Shown in pieces: positions 10,526-19,452 of a DNA stretch of 64,000 nt (position 1 is its first letter; each line of letters starts with the position of its first letter). Position numbers and translations under genes: made by a program. The stretch is from Oryzisolibacter sp. LB2S (GTDB lineage: Bacteria; Pseudomonadota; Gammaproteobacteria; Burkholderiales; Burkholderiaceae_C): NCBI RefSeq assembly GCF_040732315.1, contig NZ_CP160388.1, forward strand, positions 2,322,494-2,386,493, given 5' to 3'. Under the pieces are notes generated by a model. It saw only the letters and a list, made by a program, of their open reading frames with translations, did no database searches and was not told the origin of the DNA.

Positions 10526-11092
10526 TCAGGCCTTGGGCAGGGTCACGCCATGCTGGCCCTGGTACTTGCCCTTGCGGTCGCGGTAGCTCACCGCGCATTC
10601 CTCGTCGCCCTGGAAGAACAGCACCTGGGCGCAGCCCTCGCCGGCGTAGATCTTGGCGGGCAGCGGCGTGGTGTTGGAAAACTCCAGCGTCACATAGCCC
10701 TCCCACTCGGGCTCAAACGGCGTGACGTTGACGATGATGCCGCAGCGCGCGTAGGTGCTTTTGCCCAGGCACACGGTGAGCACGTCGCGCGGGATGCGGA
10801 AGTACTCCATGGTGCGCGCGAGCGCAAAGCTGTTGGGCGGGATGATGCAGTGGTCACCCTCGAAGTCGACGAAGCTCTTTTCGTCGAAGTTCTTCGGGTC
10901 CACCACGGTGCTGTGGATGTTGGTGAAGACCTTGAATTCACGCGCGCAACGGATGTCGTAGCCGTAGCTGCTGGTGCCATAGCTGATGATCTTCTTGCCG
11001 TCGGCCTCGCGGATCTGGCCGGGCTCGAAGGGCTCGATCATGCCGTGCTGCTCGGCCATGCGGCGGATCCATTTGTCGCTTTTGATGCTCAT
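10526..11092 (-). CDS. dcd: dCTP deaminase
   Basis: Dcd converts dCTP to dUTP and ammonia, the main route to dUMP for thymidylate synthesis in many bacteria. The 188-residue length is exactly that of the family. Recognisable segments are [13 protein letters not shown] at the start, SYGYDIRC, and the active-site region [19 protein letters not shown] with the catalytic Glu after [13 protein letters not shown], ending QGQHGVTLP. The ATG at 11092 is preceded on the minus strand by AGGAGTCTTTACCC, a good ribosome binding site. Confidence 0.97.
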   Translation of the reverse strand: MSIKSDKWIRRMAEQHGMIEPFEPGQIREADGKKIISYGTSSYGYDIRCAREFKVFTNIHSTVVDPKNFDEKSFVDFEGDHCIIPPNSFALARTMEYFRIPRDVLTVCLGKSTYARCGIIVNVTPFEPEWEGYVTLEFSNTTPLPAKIYAGEGCAQVLFFQGDEECAVSYRDRKGKYQGQHGVTLPKA

Positions 11093-11141
11093 GGGTAAAG
11101 ACTCCTGGCATGCATTCTATCGAGCCGCCGAGAAAGCTCCT

Positions 11142-11190
11142 AAAAAAATAGCTGTCAGCGCTTTATTCATAGGCGCTGACAGCGATTTTT
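11142..11190 (-). terminator. Terminator downstream of puuD, formed by hairpin repeat family A
   Basis: CTGTCAGCGC and GCGCTGACAG form a perfect 10-bp stem at 11152-11182. Read on the minus strand the stem is followed by TATTTTTTTA, so it terminates transcription from puuD before dcd. The other side has ATTTTTAC, so it may also act in the plus direction. It is a full copy of the dispersed repeat. Confidence 0.75.
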
Positions 11191-11204
11191 ACCCATGATC
11201 CACA

Positions 11205-12410
11205 TCAAGGCGTGACCGGGGCGCCACCTTCATACCAGCGTTTGAAGGTATCGACTTCCTCGCTGGAGAGCGCGCCCGGGTTGCCAAACGGCATCTTGCG
11301 CAGCTGCACCACCTGCTGGTAGACCTGCTGGGCGTGGCTCTTGACGTCCTCGGGCGTGTCGAACTTCACGTTCTTCTGCGCCACGGTGTTGGCGCTGTGG
11401 CACACCATGCAGTGCTTCTCCATGATGGCGTGCACCTGGGCATAGCCGGCGGCCGGCGCCTGTGCCGCGATGGCAGCCTGCGGTGCGGGCTTGAGCCAGG
11501 CCAGCACAGCCAGCAGCACCACTACGCCCACGGTGGCATAGGGCCAGGGGTGGGCGTTGCGCCCCAGCTTGAAGCCATGGCGCATGACGAAGAACTGGCG
11601 AATCGCCGCGCCGGCGAACATCATGAGGATCAGCACCAGCCAGTTCTGTCCATGGTTGTAGAGCCAGCCATAGTGGTTGGACAGCATGGCAAACAGCACC
11701 GGCAGCGTTAAATAGGTGTTGTGCACGCTGCGCTGCTTGCCGCGCTTGCCGTGGATGGGGTCCACGGGCTGGCCGGCCTTGAGCGCAGCCACCACCTTGC
11801 GCTGGCCCGGAATGATCCAGAAGAACACATTTGCGCTCATCGACGTCGCGAGCATGGCGCCCATGAGCAGGAAGGCCGCCTGGCCCGGGAAGATGCGGCA
11901 GGCCAGCCACGCCGCGATGCACACCAGCACCAGCACCAGCGCACCCACGATGGCGTCGCCGTTGTCCCTCTGGCCGAAGACGCGGCAGATGGCGTCGTAC
12001 AGCAGCCAGAACACCACGAGGAAGGCCAGTGCCGCCACGATGGCCATGGCCGGAGACATCAGCGGATTGCTCGGGCTCACCAGATAGATGCCGGCATTCC
12101 ACAGGTAGGACACGGTAAGCAGCGCAAAGCCGCTGAGCCAGGTGGTGTAGCTCTCCCAGTAGAACCAGTGCAGATGGTCGGGCAGCTTCGGCGGCGAGAC
12201 GTTGTACTTGACCGGGTGGTAGAACCCGCCGCCATGCACGGCCCAGAGCTCGCCGGTCACGCCGTCGCGCCTGAGGTTTTCATCGACGGGCGGCGTGAGG
12301 CTGCTGTCGAGAAACACGAAATAGAACGAGGAGCCCACCCAGGCGATCGCGGTGATGACATGCAGCCAGCGCAGCAGCAGATTGGCCCAGTCCAGAAGAT
12401 AGCTTTCCAT
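11205..12410 (-). CDS. puuD: Urate hydroxylase PuuD, membrane protein with C-terminal cytochrome c domain
   Basis: PuuD oxidises urate to 5-hydroxyisourate and passes electrons to a cytochrome. The 401-residue protein opens with MESYLLDWANLLLRWLHVITAIAWVG, the typical first helix, and has about eight membrane segments in the first 310 residues. The C-terminal part carries a class I heme c motif CMVCH in a periplasmic domain with an axial Met candidate in LRKMPFGNPG. The start at 12410 is preceded by GGTGGAAGC on the minus strand. The family is known from bacterial purine-degradation clusters, and uraH, xdhC and puuE lie within 16 kb. A GTGTATGCAC palindrome sits 141 bp upstream. Confidence 0.93.
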   Translation of the reverse strand: MESYLLDWANLLLRWLHVITAIAWVGSSFYFVFLDSSLTPPVDENLRRDGVTGELWAVHGGGFYHPVKYNVSPPKLPDHLHWFYWESYTTWLSGFALLTVSYLWNAGIYLVSPSNPLMSPAMAIVAALAFLVVFWLLYDAICRVFGQRDNGDAIVGALVLVLVCIAAWLACRIFPGQAAFLLMGAMLATSMSANVFFWIIPGQRKVVAALKAGQPVDPIHGKRGKQRSVHNTYLTLPVLFAMLSNHYGWLYNHGQNWLVLILMMFAGAAIRQFFVMRHGFKLGRNAHPWPYATVGVVVLLAVLAWLKPAPQAAIAAQAPAAGYAQVHAIMEKHCMVCHSANTVAQKNVKFDTPEDVKSHAQQVYQQVVQLRKMPFGNPGALSSEEVDTFKRWYEGGAPVTP

Positions 12411-12550
12411 GATGCTTCCACCTCGGCGCCCCGCGCGGGGCGCCAGCCAAGCTGCTCACCACTGCGGGTGCTCTGAGCAGGAAACAATGGGCCGCGCACC
12501 TTGGCATGAAGCTACCGGGACACCGCTGCGACCAACTTTGTGGACACGAA

Positions 12551-12560
12551 GTGTATGCAC
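12551..12560. promoter_or_regulatory. Putative operator GTGTATGCAC upstream of puuD
   Basis: This near-palindrome, in the context GAAGTGTATGCACTTTTTG, resembles GTGTATACAC between uraH and ggt and TTGTATACAA before the GntR gene. It lies in the 213-bp gap between puuD and olsB, which otherwise shows no obvious feature. It could be bound by the GntR-family regulator encoded at 26278; this is inference. Confidence 0.45.
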
Positions 12561-12623
12561 TTTTTGCCGCAGCCACCACGCACGCCGATCCGGGATTACC
12601 CGAGGCCGGCCCGGATCTAACCG

Positions 12624-13436
12624 TCAGTCGCCCAGGAAATGCCTGCGGTAGCGTGGCGGCAGGTCGGCCAGGCGCAGCATGATGGGCAGGTCGGCCGAGT
12701 TGAAGTCCGGGTCCCAGGCGGGCGCGCCCAGCACCTTGGCGCCCAGGCGCAGATAGCCCTTGATCAGCGCCGGGGGCTCGACCGGCGGCAGCGACGGCTC
12801 CCTGTCCACCGGCAGGGGCAGACGCGGCCGCACATGGTGTTCGATGGGCGCCATATGGGTCTGGCGCAGCTGATGCCAGATGCTCACCGCCGCGTCGCCG
12901 CTCATCACGCCGTTGTGCACCATGGGGATGCTGGCGCAGCCGATCATGGTGTCGAGGCCGTTGCGCGCCATGAAGTCACCCAGCGCCCCCCACAGGGCCA
13001 TGATCACGCCGCCATGGCGATGCGCGGCATGCACGCAGCTGCGGCCCAGCTCCACCATGCGCGGGCGCAGGTCGCGCAGGCGCGTCAGGTCGAACTCGGT
13101 GTCGCTGTAGGTGCTGCCCACGCGCCTGGCCTGGGCGGGGGTGAGCACGCGGTAAGTTCCGACGACCTGGCCGCTCGCCACGTCGCGCACCAGCAGGTGT
13201 TCGCAGAAGTCATCGAACAGATCGATGTCGTGACCCGGCACCTGGCATGGCAACTGGGCACCCATCTCGCCGGCAAAGACCGCATGGCGCAGGCGCTGGG
13301 CCTCGCGCACCTCGTCCTGATGACGGGCCCAGGCCACGGCAATGCCCGCGCTCTTGCCGCTGGCCTGTGCCTCTTTGGGGGCGGTGATGACGCCGGCAGC
13401 CGGCGAAGGCATCAAAAGCGGGATTGACTCGGACAT
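12624..13436 (-). CDS. GNAT-type acyltransferase, OlsB-like (ornithine lipid synthesis)
   Basis: The 270-residue protein resembles the OlsB/hemolysin-like N-acyltransferases that acylate ornithine with 3-hydroxyacyl-ACP as the first step of ornithine-lipid synthesis. The segments EAQRLRHAVFAGEMGA, DDFCEHLLVRD, GTYRVLTP and MVELGRSCVHAAHR are characteristic of this fold. The ATG at 13436 is chosen because AAGGAG lies 7 bp upstream; a TTG ten codons earlier is unlikely. No OlsA partner lies next to it, so the gene may serve alone or with genes elsewhere. It seems unrelated to the purine genes around it. Ornithine as substrate is inferred from the family. Confidence 0.75.
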   Translation of the reverse strand: MSESIPLLMPSPAAGVITAPKEAQASGKSAGIAVAWARHQDEVREAQRLRHAVFAGEMGAQLPCQVPGHDIDLFDDFCEHLLVRDVASGQVVGTYRVLTPAQARRVGSTYSDTEFDLTRLRDLRPRMVELGRSCVHAAHRHGGVIMALWGALGDFMARNGLDTMIGCASIPMVHNGVMSGDAAVSIWHQLRQTHMAPIEHHVRPRLPLPVDREPSLPPVEPPALIKGYLRLGAKVLGAPAWDPDFNSADLPIMLRLADLPPRYRRHFLGD

Positions 13437-13524
13437 GGCAACTCCTTGACTCGGGGTTGCCAGCAAGTGTGGGCGGCCGGGATGACGCCCCGATGTCAGA
13501 AGCGCGTCGATTCGATGACGCGCT

Positions 13525-14346
13525 CTATCCGAGCCGCTGCAGCAGCTGCGCCGCCACGGCCACGGCGATGACCTCTGGCTCCTTGCCGGTGATGCCCGGC
13601 AGGCCGATCGGGCAGGTCACCTGCGCGAGCTCGGCGTCGGAGAACCCGCGCGCCTGCAGGCGGTGGCGAAAGGTCGCCCATTTGGTGCGGCTGCCGATCA
13701 GGCCGATGAAGCGCAGGTCGCCTTGGGCGCGCTGGCGCGTGAGGCAGGCGGCGACGATGTCCAGGTCCTCCGCATGGCTGAAGCTCATGATGAGCACCAT
13801 GGACTGCGGCGCCAGCGTGGGCACGGCGGCCTGTACCGGGTCCGAGTGCTCGCACAGGGTGTCGGCATCGACCTGCGCCGGAAACACGCCGTCGCGGCTG
13901 TCTATCCAGTGCAGCGCAAACGGCAGCGGCGCGAGCACGCGCGAGAGCGCATGACCCACATGCCCGCCGCCGAACAGGGCCACCGGATGCAGCCGGGGCG
14001 CGAGGCGCTCGCGCAGCCGGGGCGCGTCCGCGGCCGTCACGCATTCAAAGCGCAGATGCACCACACCGCCGCAGCATTGGCCCAGGCTCGGCCCCAGCGC
14101 CTGGCGCAGCACGCTCGCGCGCGCCGGCCGGCCCGCCAGGTGGTCGGCCAGGCGCTCGCGCGCCTCCTGCATGGCCTGCAGCTCCAGATGGCCGCCGCCT
14201 ATGGTGCCCAGGGGCTCGTCCATGTCGGCGCACACGGCCATCCAGGCGCCGCTCTCGCGCGGCACCGAGCCTTGGGTAGACTCCACCGTCACCAGGCAGA
14301 CGCTCTGCGTCTGTATGCGCTCGAGCAAGCGATTCAATACCTTCAC
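13525..14346 (-). CDS. xdhC: XdhC, molybdenum-cofactor chaperone for xanthine dehydrogenase
   Basis: XdhC binds and sulfurates molybdenum cofactor and inserts it into xanthine dehydrogenase. The 273-residue product has the N-terminal segment SVPRESGAWMAV, GTIGGGHLE, CGGVVHLRFE, and a C-terminal Rossmann-like domain starting VALFGGGHVGHAL with GLIGSRTKW. I place the start at a GTG (14346) because AAGGTGG lies just upstream on the minus strand; the frame is open to 14424. The structural genes xdhA and xdhB are not in this window, but urate-degrading genes flank it, and molybdopterin genes lie at 49560-53098. Confidence 0.87.
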   Translation of the reverse strand: MKVLNRLLERIQTQSVCLVTVESTQGSVPRESGAWMAVCADMDEPLGTIGGGHLELQAMQEARERLADHLAGRPARASVLRQALGPSLGQCCGGVVHLRFECVTAADAPRLRERLAPRLHPVALFGGGHVGHALSRVLAPLPFALHWIDSRDGVFPAQVDADTLCEHSDPVQAAVPTLAPQSMVLIMSFSHAEDLDIVAACLTRQRAQGDLRFIGLIGSRTKWATFRHRLQARGFSDAELAQVTCPIGLPGITGKEPEVIAVAVAAQLLQRLG

Positions 14347-14411
14347 CGGCAACCACCTTCCCCCTGTACGGCGCGCCACCAGGCTGCGCCGTGGATACCG
14401 CGATACACACC

Positions 14412-14924
14412 ATGACCTCCACATCCGATCCCGCCGGCCGCGCCCGCAGGCGCCCCTGGTGGCAACCCGCGGGCCTCATGGCCCTGGTGGCAGCCATTGT
14501 GGCCGCATGCAAGTCCGGCCCGCCCGCACCCTCGCCCCAGGACGCGCAGCCACCGGCGGCCAGTCCCAGCGCCGCCCCGCGCAGCTCGGCCGCGGGCACG
14601 CCACGCGCCTACCGCCAGGACGCGGCGCGCCATCTCTACGCGCACAACGCGCAGCGCATTTACCAGGGCAAGCTGCCGCCGCTTCTCTACGCCATCGGCG
14701 TGCTCGAGGTCGACATAGACCGCAGCGGCCGCGTGACGGCGCTGCGCTGGATGCGCGCGCCGCGCCATGCGCCCGAGGTGGTCCGGGAGATCGAGCGCAC
14801 CGTGCGCGCCGCCGCGCCCTTTCCGGTGCCCGCACGCATGCAGCGCGTGACCTACACCGACACCTGGCTGTGGGACAAGTCCGGGCATTTCCAGCTCGAC
14901 ACGCTCACCGAAGGCCAACATTGA
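14412..14924 (+). CDS. Hypothetical lipoprotein with TonB-C-like tail
   Basis: I do not recognise a named family. The 170-residue product has a signal segment (PAGLMALVAAIVAAC) ending in a lipobox-like Cys, a Pro/Ala/Ser-rich linker, and a compact C-terminal domain in which GVLEVDIDRSGRVTALRWMR and REIERTVRAAAPFPVP resemble the TonB C-terminal or energy-transducer fold. It is divergent from xdhC with a 65-bp gap. The ATG at 14412 is preferred; a GTG at 14391 is possible. It probably sits in the cell envelope. Its function is unknown. Confidence 0.7.
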   Translation: MTSTSDPAGRARRRPWWQPAGLMALVAAIVAACKSGPPAPSPQDAQPPAASPSAAPRSSAAGTPRAYRQDAARHLYAHNAQRIYQGKLPPLLYAIGVLEVDIDRSGRVTALRWMRAPRHAPEVVREIERTVRAAAPFPVPARMQRVTYTDTWLWDKSGHFQLDTLTEGQH

Positions 14925-14925
14925 A

Positions 14926-15045
14926 GCATCCCCCTGTGGCGCTGCGCGCCTTCCCCCTTCTCTCGCGCTGCGCGCGGGAAGGGGGACGCCACCCGTGCTG
15001 CGGGGCGGCCCTTGCACGGCGGCCCTCGCTTGGGTCGCGCCAGTG
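14926..15045. repeat. Dispersed intergenic element, copy 2 (CCCCCTTCTCTCGCG type)
   Basis: TTCCCCCTTCTCTCGCG and GCGCGGGAAGGGGGACG form an imperfect hairpin, matching the copy at 885-1011 including the leading CATCCCCCTG and the trailing CGCGCCAG block. It fills most of the gap before the uraH stop. Confidence 0.6.
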
Positions 15046-15081
15046 TCATGGGTGGGCTGCCGGCAATGGCCTGACAGAAAT

Positions 15082-15432
15082 TCAGGAGCCCCGGTAGGTG
15101 GAATAGCTCCAAGGGCTGACCAGCAGCGGCACGTGGTAATGCTGGTCGGCATGGGCCACGCCGAAGTCCAGGCTCACGCGGTCCAGAAAGGTCGGCTCGG
15201 GCAGCAGCACGCCCTTGGCCTTGAAATACGCGGCGACGTCGAACGTCAGCCGGTAGGTGCCTGTGCGCAGGCTGGCGTTGTCGAACAGCGGCGCGTCGGT
15301 GCGCCCGTCGTGGTTGAGCACCAGGCGCTTGATCAGCGTGGCCCGCTCGCCCTCGGTTGAATAGAGCGCAACAGCCATGCCCGCCGCGGGGCAGCCGTGC
15401 ATGGTGTCCAGTACGTGGGTGCTAAGGCCCAT
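15082..15432 (-). CDS. uraH: 5-hydroxyisourate hydrolase (transthyretin-like)
   Basis: UraH hydrolyses 5-hydroxyisourate, the PuuD product, to OHCU. The 116-residue protein begins MGLSTHVLDTMHGCPAAGM with the conserved first active-site His, continues with NHDGRTDAPL (Arg of the active site) and ends in the diagnostic YRGS tetrapeptide, with the second His in DQHYHVPLLVSPWSYSTYRGS. The start at 15432 has AGGAGACACCC directly upstream on the minus strand; the frame opens six codons earlier. OHCU is then handled by the UraD half of the fusion at 27978. Confidence 0.96.
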   Translation of the reverse strand: MGLSTHVLDTMHGCPAAGMAVALYSTEGERATLIKRLVLNHDGRTDAPLFDNASLRTGTYRLTFDVAAYFKAKGVLLPEPTFLDRVSLDFGVAHADQHYHVPLLVSPWSYSTYRGS

Positions 15433-15490
15433 GGGTGTCTCCTGAAACATTGGCGGCGCCGGAGCAGATGACTCCGGTCGGTCGAAGAAA

Positions 15491-15500
15491 GTGTATACAC
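15491..15500. promoter_or_regulatory. Putative operator GTGTATACAC between uraH and ggt
   Basis: A perfect 10-bp palindrome in the context GAAAGTGTATACACATTTTG lies 58 bp from the uraH start and 72 bp from the ggt start. It closely matches the site upstream of puuD (GAAGTGTATGCACTTTTTG) and has the same centre as TTGTATACAA at the GntR gene. It is a good candidate for shared control of both divergent genes. Confidence 0.5.
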
Positions 15501-15572
15501 ATTTTGTGTGCGCTTGTCATCGGACAAGGCCGCGTTTACCCTGCAGCCCATTTCCAACCGCAGGAGACCTCG

Positions 15573-17363
15573 ATGCAACTTCGTTCCACCGCGTTGGCGG
15601 CCAGCCTGGCCCTGGCCCTGGCCAGCCTGGTTGCGTGCAGCAGCCCGCAATCGCCATCCGCCCCATCGGTACAGGCTCCGGCCACGGCACAGAGCGGCGC
15701 CGCCCAGGCCGCCGCCGCGGCCTATGACTTCGACATGGACGTGTTCCACCCGGTGGCTGCCAAAAACGGCATGGTGGCCAGCGAACAGGAGCTGGCCTCG
15801 CGCATCGGCCTGGACGTGCTCAAGGCCGGGGGCAACGCCGTGGACGCCGCCGTGGCCATGGGCTTTGCGCTGGCCGTGGCCCTGCCCAACGCGGGCAACA
15901 TCGGCGGCGGCGGCTTCATGATGGTGCACGACGCCAGGACGGGCAAGAGCGTGGCGCTGGACTTCCGCGAGGTCGCCCCCTCCAGGGCCACGCGCGACAT
16001 GTATCTCGACGCCCAGGGCAAGGTGATAGACGGCAAGTCGCTCTACACCCACTACGCCGTGGGCGTGCCTGGCACCGTGGCCGGCATGGAGCATGCGCTC
16101 AAGAAATGGGGCACGCTGCCGCTGTCCAAGGTCGTGGCACCGGCCGCAGAGCTGGCCGACAAGGGCTTTCCGGTCAGCGAGACCCTGGCCAAGATCCTGC
16201 AGCAGGAAAAGAAGAACATGGGCCGCTGGCCCGCCACCCAGGCCATCTTCTGGAAGAACGGCGCGCCGCTCCAGCAGGGCGACATGCTGTTGCAGAAGGA
16301 TCTGGCGCAGTCGCTGCGCCTGATCGGCGAGCAGGGCGCAAAGGCCTTCTATGAGGGTGCGATCGCGCAGAAGATTGCCGCCGAGATGGCGCCGCACGCG
16401 GGCGCCATCTCGCTGCAGGATTTGAAGAACTACAAGGTGGTCGAGCGCGAGCCGGTGCGCGGCAGCTACCGCGGCTACCAGATCGTGACCATGCCGCCGC
16501 CGTCCTCGGGCGGCGCGCACCTGATCCAGATCCTGAACATGATGGAGCGCTGGCCCATGAACCAGTGGGGCGCCAACAGCGCCAGAAGCATCCACCACAT
16601 GGCCGAGGGCATGAAGCTGGCCTACGCCGACCGCGCCGAGTACCTGGGCGACCCGGACTTCGTCAAGGTCCCGCTCAAGGGCCTGACCAGCAAGCGCTAC
16701 GCGGACGAGCTCGCCGCCACCATCGCGCCCACCCAGGCGCGCGCGGCCAAGGACATCAAGCCCGGCAAGCCCCAGCCCTACGAGAGCGACCAGACCACGC
16801 ATTACTCGGTGGTGGACAAGGCCGGCAATGCCGTGGCCGTGACCTATACGCTGAACACCAACTTCGGCAGCGGCATCGTGGCCAAGGGCACGGGCATCAT
16901 GCTCAACAACGAGATGGACGACTTCTCGGCCAAGCCCGGCGTCGCCAATGCCTACGGCCTCGTAGGTGGCGACGCCAACGCCGTGGCGCCGGGCAAGCGC
17001 CCGCTGTCGTCGATGACGCCGACCATCGTGCTCAAGGACGGCAAGCCCTGGCTGGTGACCGGCAGCCCCGGCGGCGCGCGCATCATCACCACGGTGCTGC
17101 AGACGGTGGTCAACACCATAGACTTCGGCATGAACCCCGCCGAGGCCGCGGCCACGCCGCGCTTTCACCACCAGTGGACACCCGACGAGCTGCGCATAGA
17201 AAAGGGCTTCAGCGCCGACACGCTGGCGCTGCTCAGGCAATGGGGCCACAACGTGGCGCTCAAGCCCAGCATGGGCCGCACGCAGACCATTCAGATCAGG
17301 GACGGCATGCTCTACGGCGCCTCCGATCCGCGCAACCCGGACGGGCAGACGCTGGGGTACTGA
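15573..17363 (+). CDS. ggt: Gamma-glutamyltransferase, predicted lipoprotein
   Basis: The enzyme cleaves gamma-glutamyl bonds (for example of glutathione) outside the cytoplasm and is made as a self-cleaving proenzyme. The 596-residue protein has a signal peptide with lipobox LVACSS, the N-terminal motif GLDVLKAGGNAVDAAVA, GGGGFMMVHD and the processing site DQTTHYSVVD, whose second Thr would become the N-terminal nucleophile of the small subunit. SSMTPTIV and the GSPGGARIITTV oxyanion region follow. The ATG at 15573 has AGGAGACC upstream. It is divergent from uraH across the GTGTATACAC palindrome, which could link it to purine metabolism, though the biochemical link is unclear. Confidence 0.94.
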   Translation: MQLRSTALAASLALALASLVACSSPQSPSAPSVQAPATAQSGAAQAAAAAYDFDMDVFHPVAAKNGMVASEQELASRIGLDVLKAGGNAVDAAVAMGFALAVALPNAGNIGGGGFMMVHDARTGKSVALDFREVAPSRATRDMYLDAQGKVIDGKSLYTHYAVGVPGTVAGMEHALKKWGTLPLSKVVAPAAELADKGFPVSETLAKILQQEKKNMGRWPATQAIFWKNGAPLQQGDMLLQKDLAQSLRLIGEQGAKAFYEGAIAQKIAAEMAPHAGAISLQDLKNYKVVEREPVRGSYRGYQIVTMPPPSSGGAHLIQILNMMERWPMNQWGANSARSIHHMAEGMKLAYADRAEYLGDPDFVKVPLKGLTSKRYADELAATIAPTQARAAKDIKPGKPQPYESDQTTHYSVVDKAGNAVAVTYTLNTNFGSGIVAKGTGIMLNNEMDDFSAKPGVANAYGLVGGDANAVAPGKRPLSSMTPTIVLKDGKPWLVTGSPGGARIITTVLQTVVNTIDFGMNPAEAAATPRFHHQWTPDELRIEKGFSADTLALLRQWGHNVALKPSMGRTQTIQIRDGMLYGASDPRNPDGQTLGY

Positions 17364-17409
17364 CGGCCCTCGACAACGCAAAGGCTCACGCAACCACGCG
17401 TGTCGCCCC

Positions 17410-17494
17410 GTCATCCCCGCGAAGGCAGGGATCCAGGTGCTGTCCAAGGCGTTGCTTCGTCCATGCAGTGGATCCCCGCCTTCGCGGGGATGAC
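17410..17494. repeat. GTCATCCCCGC inverted element (family B), copy 1
   Basis: GTCATCCCCGCGAAGGC at the left and GCCTTCGCGGGGATGAC at the right are inverted copies enclosing about 35 bp, total 85 bp. Similar elements lie at 19453, 22583, 32215 (half) and 53117. Confidence 0.8.
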
Positions 17495-17551
17495 GGCGGG
17501 TTGTGCTGGCAATGTGCTTGGTCAACCAATGGCGCTGCTTGCGCCAACGTC

Positions 17552-17584
17552 AAAAGGCCACGCACCAACGGATGTGGCCTTTTT
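17552..17584. terminator. Bidirectional terminator between ggt and glxR
   Basis: AAAAGGCCAC and GTGGCCTTTT form a perfect 10-bp stem with a 12-base loop, flanked by A and T runs on the two sides. It sits between two convergent genes and can end transcription from both. Confidence 0.85.
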
Positions 17585-17598
17585 CTCTGCCGAAAGGC

Positions 17599-18513
17599 TC
17601 AGGCCGGCGCCTTCTGGCCCACCTCGAAGTTGGCCATGGTCTCGAGCGCACGCACCATGCCCGAATGGTCCCAGGCCGCGCCGCCATGGGCCACGCAGGC
17701 ATTGAACAGCTGCTGCGCCGTGGACGTGTTGGGCAGGGCCACGCCCAGCTCCCTGGCCGCGGACAGGGCCAGGTTCAGATCCTTCTGGTGCAGGGCGATG
17801 CGAAAACCCGGATCAAACGTGCGCTTGATCATGCGCTCGGCATGCACCTCGAGGATCCTGGACGAGGCAAAGCCGCCCAGCAGCGCCTCGCGCACGCGGG
17901 CCGGGTCGGCGCCGGCGCGCGAGGCGAACAGCAGGGCCTCGGCCACGGCCTCGATGTTGAGCGCCACGATGATCTGGTTGGCCACCTTGGCGGTCTGGCC
18001 GTCGCCATTGTCGCCGACCAGCGTGATGTTCTTGCCCATGGTTTCGAACAGCGGCCGCACGCGCGCAAACACCTCCTCGGGGCCGCCCACCATGATGGAC
18101 AGCGTGGCGTTCTTCGCGCCCACCTCGCCGCCCGAGACCGGCGCGTCGAGGTAGCGCGCGCCCAGGGCCTCGATGCGCCGCGCAAAGTCCTTGGTGGCCA
18201 CGGGCGAGATCGAGGACATGTCCACCACCACCTTGCCGCTTGCGCCCTTGAGGCCGGCGGCCACGCCATCCTCGCCGAACAGCACCTTCTCCACGTCGGG
18301 CGTGTCGGGCAGCATCAGAAAGACGATGTCGGCGCGCTCGGCCACGCCGCGCGCCGTCGTGCATTGCGTGGCACGGCTCTCGGCGATCGGGCCTGGCACC
18401 TTGCCACGCGTGTGAACGAAGAGCTGGTGGCCGGCCGCGATCAGGTGGCCGCACATGGGCGCACCCATGATGCCCAGGCCGATGAAGCCGAGCCGGAGGG
18501 GGGATGAGGTCAT
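17599..18513 (-). CDS. glxR: 2-hydroxy-3-oxopropionate (tartronate semialdehyde) reductase
   Basis: The enzyme reduces tartronate semialdehyde, the Gcl product, to D-glycerate. The 304-residue protein is a beta-hydroxyacid dehydrogenase: Rossmann motif LGFIGLGIMGAPMCGHL with the substrate-binding segment DAPVSGGEVGAKNATLSIMVGG and catalytic Lys in GQTAKVANQ. AAGGAG precedes the ATG at 18513 on the minus strand. It is the last gene of the series gcl-hyi-glxR, each with its own ribosome binding site and separated by repeat-filled gaps. The name garR would be equally suitable for the reaction. Confidence 0.92.
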   Translation of the reverse strand: MTSSPLRLGFIGLGIMGAPMCGHLIAAGHQLFVHTRGKVPGPIAESRATQCTTARGVAERADIVFLMLPDTPDVEKVLFGEDGVAAGLKGASGKVVVDMSSISPVATKDFARRIEALGARYLDAPVSGGEVGAKNATLSIMVGGPEEVFARVRPLFETMGKNITLVGDNGDGQTAKVANQIIVALNIEAVAEALLFASRAGADPARVREALLGGFASSRILEVHAERMIKRTFDPGFRIALHQKDLNLALSAARELGVALPNTSTAQQLFNACVAHGGAAWDHSGMVRALETMANFEVGQKAPA

Positions 18514-18537
18514 GGTGGAGTCTCCTTGTTGTCGTCA

Positions 18538-18593
18538 ATTCAATATTGATAGCTGTTCGCGCTTATCAGACGGGCGCTGCAGCCATTTTTTGC
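18538..18593. repeat. Hairpin repeat family A, copy overlapping the end of hyi
   Basis: TTGATAGCTGTTCGCGCTTATCAGACGGGCGC, then TGCAGCCATTTTTTG, matches the consensus of the family. The right half lies within hyi: it encodes the last residues KMAAAPV and the stop codon. Confidence 0.65.
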
Positions 18594-19366
18594 CCCATTC
18601 TTTCCAGCCAGACCAGGCCGGACTCGGTGTCCGTGGCAGGCTTGTATTCGCAGCCCACCCAGCCGCCGTAGCCGATGCGGTCCAGGTGCGCGAACAGGAA
18701 GGGGAAATTGAGCTCGCCCGTGCCCGGCTCGTTGCGGCCGGGGTTGTCGGCGATCTGCACATGGCCTATGCGCGCCAGGTGCCTGTGCAGCGTGCCGGCG
18801 ATCTCTCCCTCGGTGCGCTGGGCGTGGTAGATGTCGTACTGCACATAGGCGTTGTCGGCGCCGACCTCGTCGAGGATGGACAGGGCCTGGTCCGTGCGGC
18901 TCAGAAAGAAGCCCGGGATGTCGAACGGATTGATGGGCTCGATCAGCAGACGCAGGTTGGCGGCCTTGAGGGCGCTCGCGGCGTGGCGCAGATTGCTCAC
19001 AAAGGTGGCGTGCGCCTGCGCCGCATCGACACCGGCCGGCACCCTGCCCGCCAGGCAGTTGAGCTGCGGCACGCCCAGGGCCGTGGCATAGCTCACGGCC
19101 CTGACGACGCCGGCGCGAAACTCCTCAACGCGCGCCGGGTCGCAGGCGATGCCGCGCTCACCCGCGTCCCAGTCACCCGCGGGCAGGTTGTGCAGCACGG
19201 CCTTCAGGCCCGTGGCATCCAGGCGCTGCCTGATCTCGGCCGCCGTGTGGGCGTAGGGAAACTGAAACTCCACGGCCTCGAACCCGGCGGCGGCAGCGCG
19301 CTCGAAGCGATCGAGAAACGGCACCTCGGTGAACAGCATGCTGAGGTTGGCGGAAAAACGGGGCAT
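18566..19366 (-). CDS. hyi: Hydroxypyruvate isomerase
   Basis: Hyi interconverts hydroxypyruvate and tartronate semialdehyde and lies with gcl and glxR in glyoxylate-assimilation clusters. The 266-residue TIM-barrel protein has MPRFSANLSMLFTEVPFLDR, a family-specific start, VLHNLPAGDW, LLIEPINPFDIPGFFL with a metal-binding Glu, and YDIYHAQRTEG with Asp and His ligands, then GYGGWVGCEYKP. The C-terminal residues and stop come from a dispersed repeat copy, so the tail may differ from relatives. GGAG precedes the ATG on the minus strand. Confidence 0.93.
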   Translation of the reverse strand: MPRFSANLSMLFTEVPFLDRFERAAAAGFEAVEFQFPYAHTAAEIRQRLDATGLKAVLHNLPAGDWDAGERGIACDPARVEEFRAGVVRAVSYATALGVPQLNCLAGRVPAGVDAAQAHATFVSNLRHAASALKAANLRLLIEPINPFDIPGFFLSRTDQALSILDEVGADNAYVQYDIYHAQRTEGEIAGTLHRHLARIGHVQIADNPGRNEPGTGELNFPFLFAHLDRIGYGGWVGCEYKPATDTESGLVWLERMGQKMAAAPV

Positions 19367-19452
19367 GGCAAAACTCCAGTAAAGAAAAACAAGACTCGGC
19401 TCTCGGCGGCTGTTGTTTCACGCAGCCACGGCACGCACCGCGCACCCGGCTC